Source: Dyella terrae
GTDB lineage: Bacteria > Pseudomonadota > Gammaproteobacteria > Xanthomonadales > Rhodanobacteraceae
NCBI RefSeq assembly: GCF_022394535.1
Contig: NZ_CP089414.1
Location: 3,162,001 to 3,226,000 of the forward strand
DNA length: 64,000 bases
Direction: 5' to 3'
The position numbers were made by a program, and so were the translations under genes. Positions 53,651 to 62,156 of the stretch are shown here, piece after piece (positions within the stretch are counted from its first letter, which is position 1; the number at the start of each line of letters is the position of its first letter). Below the pieces are notes generated by a model that saw only the letters and a program-made list of their open reading frames with translations, did not search any database and had not been told where the DNA came from.

Positions 53651-56600
53651 TTAGAAGTTGATGCCTGCGGTGACCTTGAGGGTACGCGGGTAGCCGGTGA
53701 TGTCGCCGGTGGGGTTGTAGATCACCTGACGCCGGGTCACCTGTCCGTTCGTACCGATGGTCTGGATGTAGTCGACGTAGTTATTCCAGTTGAACGCATT
53801 GAGCAGGTCGATGCGCACGTAACCGTTGAAGTTGCCCCAGATCTTGAAGTTCTTGGTGGCCTGCAAATCGAGGTCGCGGTAACCGAACACCTTACCGCCG
53901 ACCAGGAAACGACCCGTCCCTGGAGGCTGGATCGAGAAGTTCAAACAGCCGCCGCCGTTGACCGTGCCGTTATCCACACCCGTCGGCGTCGCCCAGCCGC
54001 ACTGGAGTCCGAGACTCGGAATCGGCGTGGCCAGGGTCAGCTTGCTGCCAAACACGAAACCCCACGGGCCATCGAGCGAACCGGTGGCCACAAAACGATG
54101 TTTGGCGAGAGCGGCATCGGTGAACGGGTACTTGCCGATCGTCTCGTAGTCGAATGCGTACTGATCCGTGGGATCTTGGTTGTCGTTGTTCTGCACCGCA
54201 TTCGTGTAGGTGTATGCGAACGATGCACTCCAATGTGAGTCGTCGGTGTACGGCTTCTCCACCGACAGCAGGAGCTGGTTGGTCTTGGTCTTCAGGCCGT
54301 TGTTGCCGATGATCAGGCTGCCGTAACCAGGGATGCCGAAGCTCCACGGCTGACTGCCGTTCTGCCAGAAGCTCCCGTTCGGATAGCGGTTACCCAACGT
54401 ATAGACAATGCCGTCGTGGCTCTTGATGTTCACGAAGGCGATGCTGGTATTCCAATCGCCGATCTTGTTGCGCATGCCGATGCTCAACTGATCGGAATAT
54501 GGCGCCTTCAAGTTGTTGTTGATCATGTCCACTTCCTTGCCCGCTGTGCTGTTGGCGACCAGCGCTTGCAAGGCAGGAATGCTCAGGTAGGCCGGATTCC
54601 AGGCCAGGCAAGTCGGGCCAGCGGCGCAGGGCACCAGCGGCGTATTAAAGTTGATCGTCGGCTGCGACAGCACCGACTTGGTCTGCTCGATCTGCAGCGA
54701 TTCGTACAGGTTGCGGTCGTATGAACGACCCCAGCCGCCGAAGATCACGTGCTCTTCGTCGCCGAATAGATCATTGGAGAAACCTAGGCGCGGCTGGATC
54801 TCGTTCTTTTGCGCCTTACGGTTGTTACCGGTACTGATGTAGTTGTTGATATTCACGCCGCCCTTGGCGAGCGTCTGCGCATAGGTCTGGCCCGTCGGTG
54901 CGTTCGGATCCTGCGAGTTGATCGCTGCGATGACGGAAGCCGGCGTGACGTAATTGAGGTACGAGGGCGTTTCTTCGTAATCCCAACGGACGCCGATGTT
55001 GAACGTCCAGTGATCGTCCACCTGCCAGTCGTCCTGGATGTAGGTGCCGAACTGTCTGTCGCGGCTGGTCGCCACCGGGCTCTGGCCCGGCACTGGTGCG
55101 CCGAACTGGATCTTGTACGGGATGGATTCCGTACCGTCCGGACCCACCGCATAAGTAGCTAGCGCGTTGGTATCGCCAGCGTCTTGCGCCGTGAGTTTGA
55201 CCGACTTGAACTTCACGCCCATCTTGATGACGTGATCGCCATGCCACTGCACGTCATTGAGGGTGAAGTCGTCCGAAATGGCCGGGCCTTTCTGGCCTTT
55301 GTTCTGGAACGAAAGCGGCGAGGCGCCATCGACAATCAGCGGCTGGTTCTGGTTGTTGTACGCCGTGTACTGCGCGCCTACGCCCGTGTTGATTGGCGTC
55401 GGCGTGTAGTACGCATCCTCATACGTCGCCTGCAGACGGTTGAACCAGCTGTCCGTGCTGTGATCCCAGCGGATGTCGAAGCGCTTATCGGTATTGTGTG
55501 TATTTAGGGCTGTGTTGGCCGTTTGCTGCTCACCAATGCCGGTGATGGCGGTTTCGTCGCGGTACTTGCCGCTCACCTCGATGCGATCGCGGTCCGTTGG
55601 CTCCCAGTCCACCTTGCCAAACCAGTTGTTTTCCTTGAACGGCAGACTTGCCGGGCCTAGCTCGTTCTTGACGTTCTGCGGCAGGTTCGGCCAGTAGGCG
55701 GAATTGCCAGCCGGCACGACAGTGATAGGGCTGTCGAACTCTTTGCCTTCATACGCAATGTAGAAATGCGCCTTGTCCTTGAGGAGGGGACCGCCGAAAT
55801 CGAAGCCGTAGTCCTTCTCGTGCGAGTCGACCTTCTTGCCCGTCGCTTCTTCGGAAGGCGTCTTTGCGCGCATCGGGCCGTTGGTGAAGCTGCCGAAGAC
55901 GTCGCCGTGGAATTGGTTGGTGCCCGACTTCGTCTCGGCCGTAATCGCGGCACTGGAGAGCTGGTCGTACTCCGCCTTGTAGTTGGAGGTGATGACCTTG
56001 TACTCGGCAACGGCCAACTGCGGGAACGGATTGCCCTGGCTGTTGTTCTGTCCCGTGGTGCCGCCGGGAAGCACGTAGTTCTTCTGGCCCACGCCGTCGA
56101 TATAGACGTTGATGTTGGAGCTGGCCTGCGCACCGGAACGCAAGCTGGTGTTGCCGTTGGCGTCACGCGTGAACACCATGCCGGGCACGGTATCGGCAAA
56201 TTCCAGGAAGTTGCGCGATGCGGCGGGTGTGGTTTCGATCTGGCGCATGGACACCAGCGTGCCTACTTCGGACGTCTTCACTTCCTGCAGCGTGGTGGCC
56301 GAGACGGTCACGCCGCCAAGGTTCTGGGCGTTGGCCTCAGCCGACGTGGCGGCAGCGGCCTGCTGCGCGCTCAGGTTCAACGTGAATACCGATGCCACCG
56401 TCACGGTGACCGTGCGTGCCGTGCCCGGACCGGCATCCACTTGATAGGTGCCGGGCGGCAGCCCCACCAGCGCGTAGCTGCCGGCTTTGTCGGTGTGCGT
56501 GCGGCGCGTGGCACCCGTCGCCGTGTTCTTGGCGACCACGTCGACATCGGCCGGGCCCTGGCCACGAATGGTCGCATCCGAGCTCTGCGCCCAGCCGATG

Positions 56601-56677
56601 GCGGGCACGGAAGAAGCCATCGCAAGCCCGATGGCGACAGCTAGTAAACGTTTACTTTTCTGGCGTAGAAAAATCAT
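53651..56677 (-). CDS. TonB-dependent receptor with carboxypeptidase-like N-domain (Oar type)
   Basis: This 1008-residue outer-membrane receptor starts at ATG 56677 behind GGGAGGGGAGAACCAG. A signal peptide (RLLAVAIGLAMASSVPAIGW) is followed by a carboxypeptidase regulatory-like domain (THTDKAGSYALVGLPPGTYQ), then the plug (TPAASRNFLEFADTVPGMVF) and a long barrel that ends in TLKVTAGINF. Oar-type receptors take up large substrates. It lies between the LacI regulator and the GH144-like gene on the same strand, so glucan import is inferred. A perfect AGTAAACGTTTACT palindrome lies inside its first codons. I see no SusD partner. Confidence 0.93.
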   Translation of the reverse strand: MIFLRQKSKRLLAVAIGLAMASSVPAIGWAQSSDATIRGQGPADVDVVAKNTATGATRRTHTDKAGSYALVGLPPGTYQVDAGPGTARTVTVTVASVFTLNLSAQQAAAATSAEANAQNLGGVTVSATTLQEVKTSEVGTLVSMRQIETTPAASRNFLEFADTVPGMVFTRDANGNTSLRSGAQASSNINVYIDGVGQKNYVLPGGTTGQNNSQGNPFPQLAVAEYKVITSNYKAEYDQLSSAAITAETKSGTNQFHGDVFGSFTNGPMRAKTPSEEATGKKVDSHEKDYGFDFGGPLLKDKAHFYIAYEGKEFDSPITVVPAGNSAYWPNLPQNVKNELGPASLPFKENNWFGKVDWEPTDRDRIEVSGKYRDETAITGIGEQQTANTALNTHNTDKRFDIRWDHSTDSWFNRLQATYEDAYYTPTPINTGVGAQYTAYNNQNQPLIVDGASPLSFQNKGQKGPAISDDFTLNDVQWHGDHVIKMGVKFKSVKLTAQDAGDTNALATYAVGPDGTESIPYKIQFGAPVPGQSPVATSRDRQFGTYIQDDWQVDDHWTFNIGVRWDYEETPSYLNYVTPASVIAAINSQDPNAPTGQTYAQTLAKGGVNINNYISTGNNRKAQKNEIQPRLGFSNDLFGDEEHVIFGGWGRSYDRNLYESLQIEQTKSVLSQPTINFNTPLVPCAAGPTCLAWNPAYLSIPALQALVANSTAGKEVDMINNNLKAPYSDQLSIGMRNKIGDWNTSIAFVNIKSHDGIVYTLGNRYPNGSFWQNGSQPWSFGIPGYGSLIIGNNGLKTKTNQLLLSVEKPYTDDSHWSASFAYTYTNAVQNNDNQDPTDQYAFDYETIGKYPFTDAALAKHRFVATGSLDGPWGFVFGSKLTLATPIPSLGLQCGWATPTGVDNGTVNGGGCLNFSIQPPGTGRFLVGGKVFGYRDLDLQATKNFKIWGNFNGYVRIDLLNAFNWNNYVDYIQTIGTNGQVTRRQVIYNPTGDITGYPRTLKVTAGINF
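56643..56656. promoter_or_regulatory. Intragenic LacI-type palindrome at the receptor start
   Basis: AGTAAACGTTTACT is a perfect 14-bp palindrome located at codons 8-12 of the TonB receptor gene. It shares its TAAACG core with the sites at 47839-47854 and 57813-57824. Binding there would act as a roadblock. Chance cannot be excluded. Confidence 0.5.
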
Positions 56678-56707
56678 CTGGTTCTCCCCTCCCACAAAGG
56701 CCGCCGC

Positions 56708-57757
56708 TCAGACGAGCGCCGGAGGATGTTTCGGTGCGACGTTGGTTTGCTGTGCGCCACACGACTCGCGAGCGACCACGTCGCAACGGAGGGTGCGGAT
56801 ATGTGGGCCATCAGCGTGGCCCTTGCCTTCCATGAGCTCGGTAAGCAGGAGCAGTGCGCTCTTGCCCAGTTCCGCGATGCTGACGCTCACGGTACTGAGC
56901 GAAGGCGTGACGTACCGTGCGATGAGAATGTCGTCGAATCCCGCGAGCGCAATGTCCTGCGGCACGCGGATGCCGGCTTCCTTGAAGGCATATAGGCAGC
57001 CCACCGCCATCATGTCGTTGGCGGCGAACACGGCGCGCGGACGCGTCGCCTGCGCGAGCAGAGCACGGCCGGCGCGATAACCCGATTCCTCGGTGAAGTC
57101 ACCAGCCACGATGTTGAGCGGCGCCTTGGGCGCGAACTGCCCCATCGCCGAGCGATAACCCTTTTCGCGTTCCTGCGCGTCGTAGTTGCCAGCGGGTCCG
57201 GTAACAAACGCCACCGTCTCGTGGCCGGTATCGAGCAGGTGTTTCACCATCGCCTGCGCGCCGGCGATGTTGTCCAGATTGATCGCGGGAAAGCGCGGGT
57301 TGTCGACCGGGCTGTCCAGCAACACCACGGGCAGGTCCGAAGGCACGTTCTGCTCCAGGAACGCACCATCGACGAACTCGGAAAGAATGATCATGCCGTC
57401 CACCCGGCCACGCATGGTGCGCACGGCTACCGCCGCGTCTTCCACGCCGTCGTGCGAGCTGGATACGAGCAAGTGCAGGCCACGCGCACGGGCAGCCAGA
57501 TCGATACCGCGGATCAACTCGGAGAAGAACTCGCCGAACAGATCCGGCAGCACGGCGCCGATGGTGTGAGTGCGGCCGGTGATCAGGCTTCGTGCGGCGT
57601 TGTCGGGCACGTAGTGCAGCTTGGCCGCCGCCTTACGCACCGCGTCCTGCGTTTCCGCGGTGACGCCACCGAGGCCGTTGAGCACACGCGACACCGACGC
57701 GATCGAGACTTTCGCCTCGCGCGCCACATCCTTGATGGTGGCCTTCTTGGTGGACAC
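56708..57757 (-). CDS. LacI-family regulator of the glucan module
   Basis: The 349-residue protein has a helix-turn-helix (ATIKDVAREAKVSIASVSRV), hinge (LHYVPDNAARSLITG) and effector domain (AVLPDLFGEFFSELIRGID, VAFVTGPAGNYDAQEREKG, AVFAANDMMAVGCLYAFKE). It lies directly upstream of the TonB receptor, 30 bases away. An operator-like GTAAACGTTTTC lies 56 bases before its start, so autoregulation is likely. The palindrome between GH1 and the ATPase fits the same regulator, which would link the two ends of the module. Confidence 0.92.
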   Translation of the reverse strand: MSTKKATIKDVAREAKVSIASVSRVLNGLGGVTAETQDAVRKAAAKLHYVPDNAARSLITGRTHTIGAVLPDLFGEFFSELIRGIDLAARARGLHLLVSSSHDGVEDAAVAVRTMRGRVDGMIILSEFVDGAFLEQNVPSDLPVVLLDSPVDNPRFPAINLDNIAGAQAMVKHLLDTGHETVAFVTGPAGNYDAQEREKGYRSAMGQFAPKAPLNIVAGDFTEESGYRAGRALLAQATRPRAVFAANDMMAVGCLYAFKEAGIRVPQDIALAGFDDILIARYVTPSLSTVSVSIAELGKSALLLLTELMEGKGHADGPHIRTLRCDVVARESCGAQQTNVAPKHPPALV

Positions 57758-57812
57758 ATCGGCTCCTGGGACACGTCAGTAGAAGAGCGTTCCTCCGCGT
57801 GTGCGGCGGAAC

Positions 57813-57824
57813 GTAAACGTTTTC
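57813..57824. promoter_or_regulatory. Operator-like element upstream of the LacI gene
   Basis: GTAAACGTTTTC is an imperfect palindrome with the TAAACG core seen at the other two sites of the glucan module. It lies 56 bases upstream of the regulator ATG, a position fitting autorepression. The rest of the 57758-57994 gap shows no gene. Confidence 0.55.
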
Positions 57825-57994
57825 ATCAAAACTTGTAAAGTCACGATATCAGACGATTCTTGATGCAGCGCAATAGTTTATGGACTGAAACCTCAAGCCC
57901 AATCCCGTGGCTGCGCGGTCGCTACCGCGGCTGCGTAGCTCTCGCGGCGCAACATCGATCGTTTAGTTTTCCGAAGGATTGAAACCTGAAGCGA

Positions 57995-58783
57995 TCAGCC
58001 CTGACTGCTGCGCCGGTGCGAAAACAGCCAGGGCCAGAGTTCGGGCGTGGCGTACGCCGGGCCCCAGGAGGCATGGCCCACACCCGGGAACTCGGTGTAG
58101 CGGACCTCGTCGCCACTACGTGTCAGCGCTTGATTCATAGCGTGCGATTCGGCCGGAGGCACCTGATCATCGACCGATCCGTTGAAGATCCACACCGGCG
58201 TCGACTTCACCCGGCCAGCCACCCAGGCGTAGGGATCGACATGCGCGGGAATGCCGTAGACCTTCAGCTCCGGCATGTCGTCCAGGGCACGCACGCCACC
58301 GCAGATCACCGCGCCGGCGGCAAACATGCCGGGATGATCCGCCAGGATCTGCCACACACCATAGCCGCCCATGGAGAGGCCGTTGAGGTAAAGCCGCAAG
58401 CGGTCCCCGTGGTAGGCATGAATGCTCTTGTCCAGCGCGGCCATGGCGGCCTGCTCGACCTCGCCGCTCCACACAGTGTCGGCCGGTGCCTGCGGCACCA
58501 CCACTACGGCGGGAAAGTCGTCGCCGTGTTCTTTCAGCCACAGCGGCAGGCCCTGCTTCAACGGGACCTGGTTGTCGTTGCCGCGTTCGCCGCTGCCGTG
58601 CAGAAACAGCACCACCGGCCACGCGCGATCCGCACTCCAGTCGCGGGGAACAAACACCTGGAAAGCGTGGCGATGGCCATTCACCGTCACCGCATCGGCG
58701 ACGAAATGCGCATCGGCCGCTTGCGCTGTCGAAACCATGCCCAGCAGCAAGACTGCCGCCCATCCAAGGTGTTTTGCCGCCAT
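57995..58783 (-). CDS. Secreted alpha/beta hydrolase (esterase)
   Basis: This 262-residue protein has a signal peptide (MAAKHLGWAAVLLLGMVSTAQA) and an alpha/beta-hydrolase domain similar to polyhydroxybutyrate depolymerase/feruloyl-esterase-like (CE1) enzymes. It shows VVLFLHGSGERGNDN as oxyanion region, the nucleophile Ser in LNGLSMGGYGVW, Asp in FNGSVDDQVPP and His in FPGVGHASWGP. A role in cutting esters from plant or microbial polysaccharides is possible, but no partner enzyme is adjacent. It lies 237 bases from the LacI gene, on the same strand. Confidence 0.87.
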   Translation of the reverse strand: MAAKHLGWAAVLLLGMVSTAQAADAHFVADAVTVNGHRHAFQVFVPRDWSADRAWPVVLFLHGSGERGNDNQVPLKQGLPLWLKEHGDDFPAVVVVPQAPADTVWSGEVEQAAMAALDKSIHAYHGDRLRLYLNGLSMGGYGVWQILADHPGMFAAGAVICGGVRALDDMPELKVYGIPAHVDPYAWVAGRVKSTPVWIFNGSVDDQVPPAESHAMNQALTRSGDEVRYTEFPGVGHASWGPAYATPELWPWLFSHRRSSQG

Positions 58784-58833
58784 GCCACTCTCCCGGGTGT
58801 CAGTCCACGGGAGAGTAGCTGGCGGACGATAGA

Positions 58834-59403
58834 TCAGGCCAGCGCGGCCAGTACCTGCTCAGTGGAACGCACACGACCCAGGCGCGGGAAGATATTTTCC
58901 ACGGCGAAACGGTGCTGATCAGCGTTGCTGGAGCTCATCGCGTCTTCCACCAGCACCTGGTTGAAGCCCAGCTCGAAGGCGTTGCGCGCGGTGGATTCCA
59001 CGCCGATATTGGTGGACACACCACCCAGCACGATCTGGGTGATGCCGCGACGGCGCAGCTGTAGCTCCAACTCGGTGCCGTAGAACGCGCCCCATTGACG
59101 CTTGGTGATGTGGATGTCGCCGTCGGTGACGTTCAGTTCATCCGCATACTCCATCCAGTTGGCTGGCAGCGTCATGTTGCGCGGCGGCTCGTCGGTCAGC
59201 GGACGGGGCATGTCGGCGCCGTCGGCGGACCAGCCCACGCGGACCAGCACCACCGGTGCCTTGAGCTCGCGGAAACGGGCGGCGAGGCGGCCGGCGCGCG
59301 CGTTCACATCAGCGCTGGAATGCGGTCCGCCGGCGAACGGCGCGATGCCTTTTTGCAGGTCGATAAGGACGAGCGCGGTGGTGCGGGGGTCAAGCTTTTC
59401 CAT
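58834..59403 (-). CDS. Isochorismatase-family hydrolase lacking the usual Cys
   Basis: This 189-residue protein is of the isochorismatase-like fold. ATG 59403 ([20 protein letters not shown]) has GGAG six bases upstream; ATG 59415 would add four residues. The catalytic Asp (VLIDLQKG) and the Lys region ([16 protein letters not shown]) are visible. In the cysteine-hydrolase position the sequence reads [20 protein letters not shown], so the nucleophilic Cys is absent, as in true isochorismatases and some uncharacterised members. It is divergent from a TetR gene across a twin palindromic operator, so repression by that TetR protein is likely. Substrate unknown. Confidence 0.88.
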   Translation of the reverse strand: MEKLDPRTTALVLIDLQKGIAPFAGGPHSSADVNARAGRLAARFRELKAPVVLVRVGWSADGADMPRPLTDEPPRNMTLPANWMEYADELNVTDGDIHITKRQWGAFYGTELELQLRRRGITQIVLGGVSTNIGVESTARNAFELGFNQVLVEDAMSSSNADQHRFAVENIFPRLGRVRSTEQVLAALA

Positions 59404-59498
59404 CGGGAACTCCATGGATATGCGGGGATTGGGTAGTCATCAGCGTAGAATCGGCCGCGTTCATGCCGCGTCGAACACCGGCCGGAAATAGTCGCTAT

Positions 59499-59539
59499 GT
59501 GAGGATAGCCTCACATTGGAGTTTATGAGGATGCCCTCA
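59499..59539. promoter_or_regulatory. Twin TetR operator
   Basis: GTGAGGATAGCCTCAC (59499-59514) and TGAGGATGCCCTCA (59526-59539) are two copies of one palindrome, 26 bases apart. They lie between the divergent isochorismatase-like and TetR genes, and the second overlaps the TetR start. Binding would block both genes. Confidence 0.8.
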
Positions 59540-60151
59540 CAAAAGACAAGCCAGGGCGGTCGTGCGCCCAGCCGTCGGCGTGGCCACGAGCGCGTGGCGA
59601 CCTTGCTGGCGGCCGCGTCCGCCTGCTTCGTCGAAAAAGGTTTCGATGCTGCCACCATGACCGAGATCGCCGCCCGCGCGGAGGCCTCGATCGGCTCGCT
59701 CTACCAGTTCTTTCCCACCAAAGAGGCGCTGGCCGAGGCCCTGCTGAGCGAACACGCCAACGGCCTCAACGAGCGGATGGAACGGCTGGTCGCGCAAACG
59801 CCGGACTGGACAACGGAAGAACTTGCGGCGCGACTCATCCGCACCTTCGTGGACTATCGCAAGCAGCACCCGGCCATGGTCACGCTGACCGAGGTCGCCG
59901 GCGCCCTGCCCTCCATGCTGGGTCGCACCATTCGCCAACGTATGCGCGATTACCTTAGCCAGATCCTTGCGATCCACGCGCCACGCATTCCCGCCGGTGA
60001 GCTACGCCCCGCGGCGATGGTGGTGCAGCAGATGATGAAGGCCGCCGTGGCGCTTGAAAGCGAACAACCCGCGACCCTGCGTAAAGCCGCGCAAAACCAG
60101 CTACAGCAAGCCCTCGCGCTGTATCTCACCGAGCTCGCTTCGCGCCCCTGA
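59531..60151 (+). CDS. TetR-family transcriptional regulator
   Basis: This protein of about 206 residues has an N-terminal TetR helix-turn-helix (RVATLLAAASACFVEKGFDA, TMTEIAARAEASIGSLYQFF, PTKEALAEALLSEH). A ligand-binding helical domain follows. ATG 59531 is chosen because GGAG lies nine bases upstream; ATG 59525 is only three bases from it. The start overlaps one copy of a repeated palindrome, so autorepression is likely. The divergent isochorismatase-like gene is the obvious target. Confidence 0.9.
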   Translation: MPSQKTSQGGRAPSRRRGHERVATLLAAASACFVEKGFDAATMTEIAARAEASIGSLYQFFPTKEALAEALLSEHANGLNERMERLVAQTPDWTTEELAARLIRTFVDYRKQHPAMVTLTEVAGALPSMLGRTIRQRMRDYLSQILAIHAPRIPAGELRPAAMVVQQMMKAAVALESEQPATLRKAAQNQLQQALALYLTELASRP

Positions 60152-60257
60152 GAACCCTTTACCTCGCGCGTGCGCCATGTACGCGCGAGGCGTCCAGCCG
60201 TCTGGACGTCCGAATGTGCAGCGCGACACGCGATTTTAAAGTTTTCAAAAGAAACTG

Positions 60258-60285
60258 TTGACAGACCGTTAGACGGCCCATTAGG
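60258..60285 (+). promoter_or_regulatory. Putative promoter of the leu operon
   Basis: TTGACA (60258-60263) is a consensus -35 box. ATTAGG (60280-60285) is the best -10 candidate at 16 bases, though poor. The leader peptide ATG follows ten bases later, so the 5' leader would be very short. Confidence 0.5.
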
Positions 60286-60294
60286 GTCGAATGC

Positions 60295-60432
60295 ATGTCG
60301 CAGCGCAACAGCCACGATCGCATAGCCGAACCGATTGGTCCCCCGACCATCGACGGCGCGCTGCGCCTTCGCAACAACCTCCTTCTTGCCCTTGTACTCG
60401 TACTCCTTATTACCAACGGAGGTGCGGGCTGA
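60295..60432 (+). CDS. Branched-chain amino acid (leu/ilv) leader peptide
   Basis: A 45-codon frame (ATG 60295, TGA 60430-60432) ends with NNLLLALVLVLLITNGGAG, in which 11 of 13 consecutive residues after NN are Leu, Val, Ile or Ala. This is the pattern of ilv/leu attenuator peptides, where charged Leu/Val/Ile tRNA supply is sensed by ribosome stalling. A strong terminator follows 48 bases after the stop and leuA begins right behind it. Compared with E. coli LeuL and IlvL the stretch senses all three branched-chain amino acids. The N-terminal half (SQRNSHDRIAEPIGPPTIDG) carries no regulatory codons. Confidence 0.85.
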   Translation: MSQRNSHDRIAEPIGPPTIDGALRLRNNLLLALVLVLLITNGGAG

Positions 60433-60480
60433 GGGCGTGTGTACAGGTAACTAGAAAGACCACCTGAATACGACCAAAGA

Positions 60481-60514
60481 ACCCCGCACCCGGAAACGGA
60501 TGCGGGGTTTTTTG
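60481..60514 (+). terminator. Attenuator terminator of the leu operon
   Basis: ACCCCGCA (60481-60488) pairs with TGCGGGGT (60501-60508), followed by TTTTTTG. It is a textbook intrinsic terminator located between the leader peptide and leuA, so it is the regulated attenuator. Confidence 0.93.
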
Positions 60515-60547
60515 TTGCCCAACGGCGCGTGCCAGCGGAGCCAAGCA

Positions 60548-62140
60548 ATGACCCCAGAAACAACCAGCAACGAGAGCAGCGACGTGGGCGACGTAGCCAC
60601 CGAACGCGTGCGTATCTTCGACACCACCCTGCGCGACGGCGAGCAGGCGCCCGGCTTTTCGATGGACCGCCGGGCGAAACTCCGCATGGCGCATGCGCTG
60701 GAAGCGCTTGGCGTGGACGTTCTGGAGGCGGGCTTCCCCAGTGCCTCGCCCGATGACTTTGCCTCCGTCGCGGAGATCGCCCGCGTCCTGCGCGGCCCTA
60801 CGATCTGTGGGCTGGCCCGCTGCGTGGACGGCGATATCGATGCTTGCGGCCGCGCGCTGCAGGGTGCGCGCCGCTCGCGCATCCACTTGTTCCTGTCCAC
60901 CAGTCCCCTGCACCGCGAACACAAGCTCAACATGAGCAAGCAGCAGGTGATCGACACCGCTTGCGCCGCCATCGAGCGCGCAAAGCAGCTATGCCACGAG
61001 GTGGAGTTCTCCGCCGAGGACGCCATGCGCACCGAGCCGGAATACCTGGTCGAGGTGTTCAGCGCGGCCATCGCGGCCGGCGCCACCACGGTGAATGCAC
61101 CCGACACCGTGGGCTACACCACCCCCGCTGAAATCGCCGAACGCTTCGCCTACCTGCGCAAGCACGTGCGCGGGGCGGAGAACGTGGTGTTCTCCAGCCA
61201 CTGCCACGACGACCTGGGCATGGCGGTCGCCAACAGCCTCGCCGCCGTGTCTGCTGGCGCACGCCAGGTGGAATGCACCATCAACGGCATCGGCGAACGT
61301 GCGGGCAATGCCTCACTGGAGGAGATCGTGATGGCGCTGCGCGTGCGCCCCGCCTACTACGGCGTGGAAACCGGCATCGACACGCGCAAGCTGTATCCCA
61401 CTTCACGCCTGCTGACACAGCTGACTGGCCAGGCCGTGCCGCGCAACAAGGCGGTCGTGGGCGACAACGCCTTTGCGCACGAGTCGGGCATCCATCAGCA
61501 CGGCATGCTCAAGCATCGCGGCACCTACGAAATCATGCGCCCGCAGGATGTGGGCATGGGCGAGACCAAGCTGGTGCTGGGCAAGCACTCCGGTCGCCAC
61601 GCCCTGCGCCAGCGCTTGCAGACGCTGGGCCACGAGGTAGACGAGACCGCGATGGAAAGCATCTTCGCGCGCTTCAAGTCGCTGGCCGACAAGAAACGCG
61701 AAGTGCATGACGAAGACCTGGAAGCCATCGCGCTGGGCATGGACCCGGAAGCGACCGGCCCGTGGCGCATCGTGCAGCTCAACACCAATTCGCATATGGG
61801 CGGCAGCGCGTCGGCCTCGGTGAAGCTGTCGCACGACAACGGCGAAGAAGTGGGCGAAGCCGCTATCGGCGACGGCCCCGTGGATGCCGTGCTGCGCGCG
61901 ATCGAGCGCGCCACCGGCACTACGCTCGACGTCACTCAGTTCGTAGTGCGCGCCGTCAGTGAGGGCGGTGACGCGCAGGGCCAGGCCAACCTTACGGCCC
62001 GCCACGCCGAGCGTGACTGGCGTGGGTTAGGCGTATCCACCGACATCATCGAAGCGACCGCGCATGCCGCGCTCGCCATCGTCAACCGCATCGAACGACA
62101 GCAACCCGTCTCGCAACGGGCGGCCGTCGCCAGCCTGTGA
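60548..62140 (+). CDS. leuA: 2-isopropylmalate synthase
   Basis: This 530-residue enzyme performs the first committed step of leucine synthesis from 2-ketoisovalerate and acetyl-CoA. The catalytic region has [69 protein letters not shown] with metal ligands, and [19 protein letters not shown]. The C-terminal LeuA regulatory domain ([18 protein letters not shown]) that binds leucine is present, so feedback inhibition is expected. ATG 60548 has GGAG eight bases upstream. It is the first gene after the attenuator. Confidence 0.96.
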   Translation: MTPETTSNESSDVGDVATERVRIFDTTLRDGEQAPGFSMDRRAKLRMAHALEALGVDVLEAGFPSASPDDFASVAEIARVLRGPTICGLARCVDGDIDACGRALQGARRSRIHLFLSTSPLHREHKLNMSKQQVIDTACAAIERAKQLCHEVEFSAEDAMRTEPEYLVEVFSAAIAAGATTVNAPDTVGYTTPAEIAERFAYLRKHVRGAENVVFSSHCHDDLGMAVANSLAAVSAGARQVECTINGIGERAGNASLEEIVMALRVRPAYYGVETGIDTRKLYPTSRLLTQLTGQAVPRNKAVVGDNAFAHESGIHQHGMLKHRGTYEIMRPQDVGMGETKLVLGKHSGRHALRQRLQTLGHEVDETAMESIFARFKSLADKKREVHDEDLEAIALGMDPEATGPWRIVQLNTNSHMGGSASASVKLSHDNGEEVGEAAIGDGPVDAVLRAIERATGTTLDVTQFVVRAVSEGGDAQGQANLTARHAERDWRGLGVSTDIIEATAHAALAIVNRIERQQPVSQRAAVASL

Positions 62141-62156
62141 TTCAAGGAGCCAACCG

